The translations under genes and the position numbers were made by a program. From contig JADNRZ010000004.1 of NCBI GenBank assembly GCA_015501605.1, positions 682,001-746,000 of the forward strand: 64,000 nucleotides of DNA. The letters are read 5' to 3'. The notes under the pieces are model-generated. The model worked only from the letters and a program-made list of their open reading frames with translations, did not search any database and was not told where the DNA came from. Numbering within the stretch: position 1 is the first letter of the stretch; every line of letters begins with the position of its first letter. Below are positions 58,838 through 64,000 of the stretch, piece by piece. The stretch comes from Panaeolus papilionaceus (Eukaryota > Basidiomycota > Agaricomycetes > Agaricales).

Positions 58838-60205
58838 ATGATGAGTACTTCCGAGTCAACAATATCTTTGTATGTCTGGCCATCTCGCTGGGATTTACCC
58901 TCTTATGACCCATTATGTCTTGCTGCAATCCTCTATCTTCAACTCGCTATTCCCGGCAAGTTTCGCGTTGTAGAATGTCGAAACCCGGATGAATCACCAA
59001 CGGGTACGCTCATTTATCAGTTCATCACAGCTCAACGAACTAAATACCCGCATGGCTAGGACAGTTACCTTTTCTTGTCCATGAGCAGCACGCCGTCGCG
59101 TCGTATTCATCCATCGTCAGATACGTGTCAGGCCTCCGGAACGTTGACCACGATGTGTACCCCAACGCCAATCTTGACATCCACCTTACACGCTCTGAGA
59201 AATCTCAAGCAACAGCGTGGTCTGCACATGCAGAGGCACAACTAGGAGATCTTGTCGTGAGTGTTCCAGTCGTTCCACCCTTTTTGACTCTCAAGTATCG
59301 ATTGTTAGTACCATTCCATGTATGCCATTGAAGAAAACTGGGTCGACATGACAGGCCCCGCCCTCGCTACGATGTTCCCTGTCCCTCAAAAGTATTACGT
59401 ACCAAGGAGGATTCGCGACACTCACTATCCTAGGCTGACAGCCGCTGGCCTTTGGAGTGCCCCTGTCGAAGAGAAGTCAGCAGAGCCAACATTCAAACGG
59501 GATGCTACTCCACCATTGTCTTCGCGAGAAGGACTGCTCGGCAAGGTTGCTTTTAAAAAAAGGTTTCAGCGTGAAAATGTATGTTGCTAACGTTTACGTT
59601 GTGATATACTACTTACGGCGCGTGTATCACAGACAGTAGAGAAATCAAGGTTGATACTCGACCTTTACCGCGAGCTTATTCATGGTCCTTACTTTTACCA
59701 AGAACGGTACGTGCTGTCCAGACTTCACGTTGCCTATTTAACGCGTTAACACATACTTGACTACAGTCCAAGTTCAACTGATGTAATAGTTGCGGCTCAC
59801 CTTATCCTCCTTCACAAACCTCCATACCCTGAAATGGTCATCAAAGATTTATTGTTGGAATCCTATCAGCCTCTTGTCTCATTCGCCGACGGCATATATA
59901 CCACTGCGTTTGGAGAAGGAAAACCTTTGCTGCAAATGGCACCTGACACATGGTCTGTTTGGTCTCTACTCCCATCTAAACCAGAACACGCAAGACAGGG
60001 AAAACCCGAGGTGACGGACGAGGATCAACAGTTCAGCAAAATGCGCTGGGGGTTCTTTGGTCTTGCCGCTGTAACATTGGTGTCATACGTTATAATTGTT
60101 GCTCATCAATACGAAGACGTGCTTCAAGACATTGTCTCTCAATATCAAGCAAACATAAAAAACTCAGAGGGGGAAGGCGATATTGAAAATGTGAATGTTG
60201 CCTAA
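58838..60205 (+). CDS. SAM37: Mitochondrial outer membrane SAM complex subunit SAM37 (metaxin)
   Basis: SAM37 helps insert beta-barrel proteins into the mitochondrial outer membrane. The N-terminus MMSTSESTISLYVWPSRWDLPSYDPLCLA, then AIPGKFRVVECRNPDESPTGQLPFL, is the thioredoxin-like metaxin fold; SIVRYVSGL follows. Later helices include FKKRFQRENTVEKSRLILDLYRELIHGPYFY, and a C-terminal helical part DVIVAAHLILLHKPPYPE. One hydrophobic segment sits near the end (WGFFGLAAVTLVSYVIIVA), as in yeast Sam37. About 380 residues, four or five introns. A second ATG follows the first directly. Confidence 0.85.
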
Positions 60206-60538
60206 ATTCTTGTTTGTTGTTCGTACACAGTGAACTTTTAATAGTAATCAATTAGTTTCCGTACCATTTCTGCCCTTGTAGATCAAATTGCGGGTTTTTT
60301 TTATCACTTATATGTGCATCTAAGCTTTGAAAGTAAAGTGGATAATTAACCCAGGTCTATCGTGCTAAGTACTACCCCTTTTGGTAGTGTCGATGTGCAT
60401 GACCGCGAATCTCTTGCCTCACTTGCTCATTAACCATCACTTGGTCTTTGCCAACACTTGAACCACTTTTCCACTCGTCTCAAACAGCTCGTCTCTCTCT
60501 CTCTCTCTCTCTCGCCTTTCTTTTTTAACTTGATATCT
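60206..60538. other. Intergenic region and TAF7 5' untranslated region
   Basis: 333 bases between the SAM37 stop and the TAF7 start. It carries a (TC) repeat at 60492-60513 just before the TAF7 ATG. Otherwise nothing recognised. Confidence 0.5.
60492..60513 (+). repeat. (TC)11 microsatellite in the TAF7 leader
   Basis: An uninterrupted TC dinucleotide tract ending 25 bases before the start codon of TAF7. Pyrimidine tracts in fungal leaders often mark active promoters; here it may also vary in length between strains. Confidence 0.85.
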
Positions 60539-62206
60539 ATGTCCACCATGGAAGATGACTTGATCGTTGTCGACGACATTGACAACGAAGCTGGCCCATC
60601 AACACACTCTCGGCCCAAGTCTGGAACGGAGCGAAACGTAACTTCATCGCGTCTACGAAGTGGAAGCAATGCCCCTGGCTTAGAAAGTACAGAGCGTACA
60701 ACGCGCTCCTCTGCAAATAGGCCGAAATTGCAACCAAAGTTAAAACTGAAACTGGGAGAAAAGACAGCTGCCCAAGCACCGGGCATGTCATTTTTAGGAC
60801 CTTATGACCGTGAATTGGACTCAGACGACGAAGACTTGGCATTTGAGGAGCAATTCATCTTGAGGATGCCACCAGGGGACGACTGTGAAAAGTTGCGAAA
60901 AGCCATTACTTCACGGGAGATCGGAAACGACATTTGGTTCAAATTCAAAGGTGTGGATTTATTGATTCATCCTCGTCACCAACATGATGGTCAACCTAAC
61001 TACTTTAACAGACTCTCGACGCGCTGTTTTTCACATAGGAAACAATCTGTATGCTGCGAAGCTGGTTGATCTTCCTTGCATCATCGAGGCTCAAAAGACT
61101 GTAGACAATACACAGATGTTTAAGGTGGCGGATATATGTCAAGCACGTACTGTTGCCAATATAAAGAACAAAAAAAACTGATCATAAAATAGATGCTTGT
61201 GGTTGACAAAATGATCGCTAGTGAAGAACAGATGATGAAAGAGAAGGGAGGCTTTAACATTGACGAATTTATCTGGCCCCATGGCATCACCCCACCACTA
61301 CATCACGTTCGGAAGAGGAGATTTAGAAAACGCGTTAATCGTAGGGTATGTGTATCTTAACCGCTTTCCCAAACGTTTTGCAACTGAACGCTGTAAATTC
61401 CTGATTTTAGACAATCGAGAGTGTGGAACAGGAGGTCGAACGGCTGTTGGACGAGGACGCACTGGCGTCAGAGGTGAAATATGGCGCGTCTCTGTTCTCC
61501 CTGTCATTGAAAAATGGAATTGACCGAAAAATAAGATATTCTCGAAAATGTCAACCCTGATCTTTCTGATTCTGAATTCATTGACCAAGAAGTACCACTG
61601 GATGCACCAACACCAGCAGTGTCTGACCTTGGGGACGTACAAACCCCTGGAGATATAGGCGAGGGAGAGGAGGAAGACGAACCGGAAGAGAATGAGGAGG
61701 AAATTGAAGGTGATATTGATGAAGAACTGGCAGCTGAACTTGACCTTGCTCTCGAAAATGACGAAGACGAAGACGACGACGATGAAGGGGAGGACGACAG
61801 CGAAGAAGAAGAAAGCGAGGACGACGACGACGAAGATTCGCAGGCACGGAGATTGCTCAATGAAGAAATTCGCGATTTGGAAGCAGCCGTAGCGAAGAAG
61901 GGTAGCGAAATTGCAAGCTCCTCGAATCCTCTCATTAAGGTATTGGGCTTCTTGCCGTATGTCCTGCCTATACTGAACGTCATCCAGAAACGCTTCGAGG
62001 ATGCTTTGAGGAAGCTCAAGGCCGACCTTGACATGAAGCTCGCACAGCGAGAAGAGCTAAAGGAGAGGCAGAGGCGAGAGAGAGAAGGAATATCGGTTGA
62101 TGCAGCGGATACTGATGGAGAGAACGCTGGAAATGAAGCTGACTTGGACGAGGATGACGATGGTGATTTATTCGGAGACAATGATGATGGCATGGATATG
62201 GGTTGA
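60539..62206 (+). CDS. TAF7: TFIID subunit TAF7 (TAFII55)
   Basis: TAF7 is a TFIID component that contacts TAF1. The start MSTMEDDLIVVDDIDNEAG is followed by a basic/Ser segment and then the TAFII55 domain: EEQFILRMPPGDDCEKLRKAI, IWFKFK, and after an intron SRRAVFHIGNNLYAAKLVDLPCIIEAQKT, then VADICQMLVVDK, FIWPHGITPPLHHVRKRRFRK. The C-terminal third is extremely acidic (runs of Glu/Asp from 61640 to 61850) and ends in a coiled coil, RFEDALRKLKADLDMKLAQREELKERQ. About 445 residues over seven exons. The stop TGA is at 62204-62206. Confidence 0.93.
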
Positions 62207-62282
62207 TAACGGACTACATAGGGCCGATTCACTCTAGGTTTCGATGTGTCATCGGAGTGTATTATACTAGCAGTATATACTA

Positions 62283-64000
62283 TCAGAAATCTATGAAACG
62301 AGATATGGCTGCCTGTAGCACCAAAGGAACGTAAACTATGCAAACAAAAGGCGCAAACCATACGCCCAAGACTTGCCAATTCCATATTGCCCATTGTACA
62401 GAGTCTGTGGTATAAAGAAGCCAGCCCATCGACAGAAGAATATATGTTAGATATTGTAAAAATCGGATCAGTGTCGGGCAGTCGGGCAAAGAAACAGAGA
62501 GGGGTATTCCTAAAACGATGGCAAGTGAGGCAGAGAGGGAGAAGTTGAGCACTGCAATAATAGAAATAACTGTCGATGCAAAGCAAAGGTTTAAGGCCTT
62601 CAGGGTCAGCGAGAGAGGGGCCTGTTGAGGTGCCGTCAAGGTGAATGCCCAGCTTGAGAAGAGTACAGGAAGGATGGCGAATACAGAGAATAGAGTGTAA
62701 CGTGTTGACTGAGCGATATATCAGATACAAATGTTGATGGAGGATTTATAAAGGACCCACTGGTGTATAGGCAACAAACCATGGACTTGATATTAATGTG
62801 AATAATGCAACTCCGAGAATATGGGTGAATGTCATAATCGCAAGCACCGGCAATACTGGCCTGGCCCTTCTGGTCCAAAGCATGGTCGACATGCCCTTCT
62901 CTGGTGCGGTGTTACGGATCCAGCCCGCGTCGACCCATTTGCTCAAGCCCTGAAACATCATTGCAACACTGATCATAATGGCGCTGGGCAAATAATGCCC
63001 TATCTTTAGGAACCATCCTCTTTCTGCCATGATGTAGAAGAAGAAAGATGCGTGAAGACGCTCCAGCATATTATTCATTGTCCGTAGAGTTGACTCAACG
63101 GTCCTGAAGGGGACGAGTTGTAAAATCAGCGATGTCAATTTGGTGTAACTTTGCTTACTTTCCAATGGCATGAAATCCATGGGGCCCCTGGGCAGGAACC
63201 CCAAAAATGGTGATTGCATCAATTCGATACCTGCTTGTACGGTGAAAGTGGGACAAAGGCCAGGTAGAAAAATACGCACTGATGAAAGAGACCATGCACC
63301 CCACTGCCGAGACCGGTGGCCTGGTAGTTAAACTGACGCACAATGTTTCTTGCTCTTATAAGATAAGCTTTGATGGTAGGATTGGAGTATAATAACTGAG
63401 GCACCCAGTCCCAATCTATGTTTGCCAAAGCATTTTCCCTTGGGTCAATATGATCGTATAGGGTGACAGGAACCCCGGCTGTATATCGTGCTATTCGCTC
63501 CAGAGAATTTATTAGGTCCTGGTTGGGCAAGCGACCGTTGATACCCTCTAGATCGATGAGTGGACATGGTTAGAGGAGGACTGTATGCTGGACTTTTCCT
63601 CACCATAAAATATACCAATATTAGAGAATGAGTGGCCCGGATAGTCAATATTGAGTGCAGTCCAGATAACTCCCGAGGAGTATTCGAGTTGTTCGTAGTT
63701 AAGCCCTGGGGAAAAAAGCAGTTAAGTGTGACAAGAGACCCAAATATTGATATAAATAAACCTTTCTGCTGAACACCGTGATAGGCGCGAAGCCAGGCTT
63801 GCATTCCGTCTAGGTAACCATCGCTGACCACAAAAACAATGTCCTTTGCCCAATATGAGTATCCTACATACCAAATTGTCAGAATTTGCCAAAATTTAGT
63901 GACCTGTCTGGGCACACACGTTTCAAAAATCTTGCAAGTGCAAGCACGAAGGCAACGCCACGAATATTAATTGTTCCGTTGCCTTCGTCCATCCTGCTTA
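62283..64000 (-). CDS. GAA1: GPI transamidase subunit GAA1, 3' part (gene continues past the window)
   Basis: GAA1 is a membrane subunit of the ER complex that attaches GPI anchors to proteins. The visible part begins near the right edge with GNGTINIRGVAFVLALARFLK and GYSYWAKDIVFVVSDGYLDGMQAWLRAYHG, typical of the lumenal M28-like domain. Later parts include EGINGRLPNQDLINSLERIAR, the loop FNYQATGLGSGVHGLFHQYRIDAITI, and TVESTLRTMNNMLERLHASFFFYIM. Several membrane segments follow (YLPSAIMISVAMMF, VLPVLAIMTFTHILGVALFTLI, FASTVISIIAVLNFSLSASLAIVL and more). It ends FIDF at 62283. The N-terminus and first membrane segment lie beyond 64000. Confidence 0.9.

Overview
The window is nuclear DNA of a mushroom-forming basidiomycete (Agaricomycete). 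Genes are packed closely on both strands. They are cut by many introns of about 50-60 bases with GT...AG ends. The families present fit this group: a seven-domain siderophore synthetase with a single adenylation domain, a DUF7918 protein, and an agaricomycete-type SAM methyltransferase. Exon limits were read by eye from splice signals and family homology, so CDS spans include introns and internal exon borders are approximate.

Layout: 1-3229 holds the 3' end of ATG2 (+). 3319-4108 is RLP24 (-). 4367-5938 is an unrecognised intronless gene (+), followed by a 1.3 kb stretch without a convincing gene. 7250-17460 is the standout region: an L-ornithine N5-monooxygenase (-) divergent from a large nonribosomal siderophore synthetase (+). 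Their shared 451-base promoter carries two exact ATCWGATAA iron-GATA sites with a CCAAT box between them. Then come a RIB2-type deaminase (-), SPT6 (+), SPT8 (-), SRP54 (+), a small membrane protein (-), a SAM methyltransferase (+), poly(A)-binding protein (-), a SCAMP (-) and a secreted double-psi beta-barrel protein (+). 36526-40043 looks gene-free.

From 40 kb onward: a COQ11-like reductase (+), a mitochondrial adenylate kinase (+), an NTM1-type N-terminal methyltransferase (-), CSM3/TIPIN (+), CMR1 (-), a Cys-rich single-pass membrane protein (+), CHMP7 (+), an HSP12-type protein (-), the deubiquitinase OTU1 (+), two intron-containing tRNA-Phe copies (-), an ExoIII-type AP endonuclease (-), a DUF7918 protein (+), SAM37/metaxin (+), TAF7 (+) and the 3' part of GAA1 (-, running off the right edge).

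Most genes are conserved housekeeping genes: transcription (SPT6, SPT8, TAF7), replication and repair (CSM3, CMR1, AP endonuclease), RNA and translation (RLP24, PAB1, SRP54), membranes and mitochondria. The metabolically linked pair is the ornithine hydroxylase and the synthetase. Together they should make an iron-binding peptide from three N5-acylated N5-hydroxyornithines. The acyltransferase that step also needs is not in the window. I found no transposon, CRISPR array or clearly new multi-gene system. The most useful leads are the iron-responsive bidirectional promoter, the synthetase's altered third condensation motif and C-like N-terminus, and the damaged second tRNA-Phe copy.
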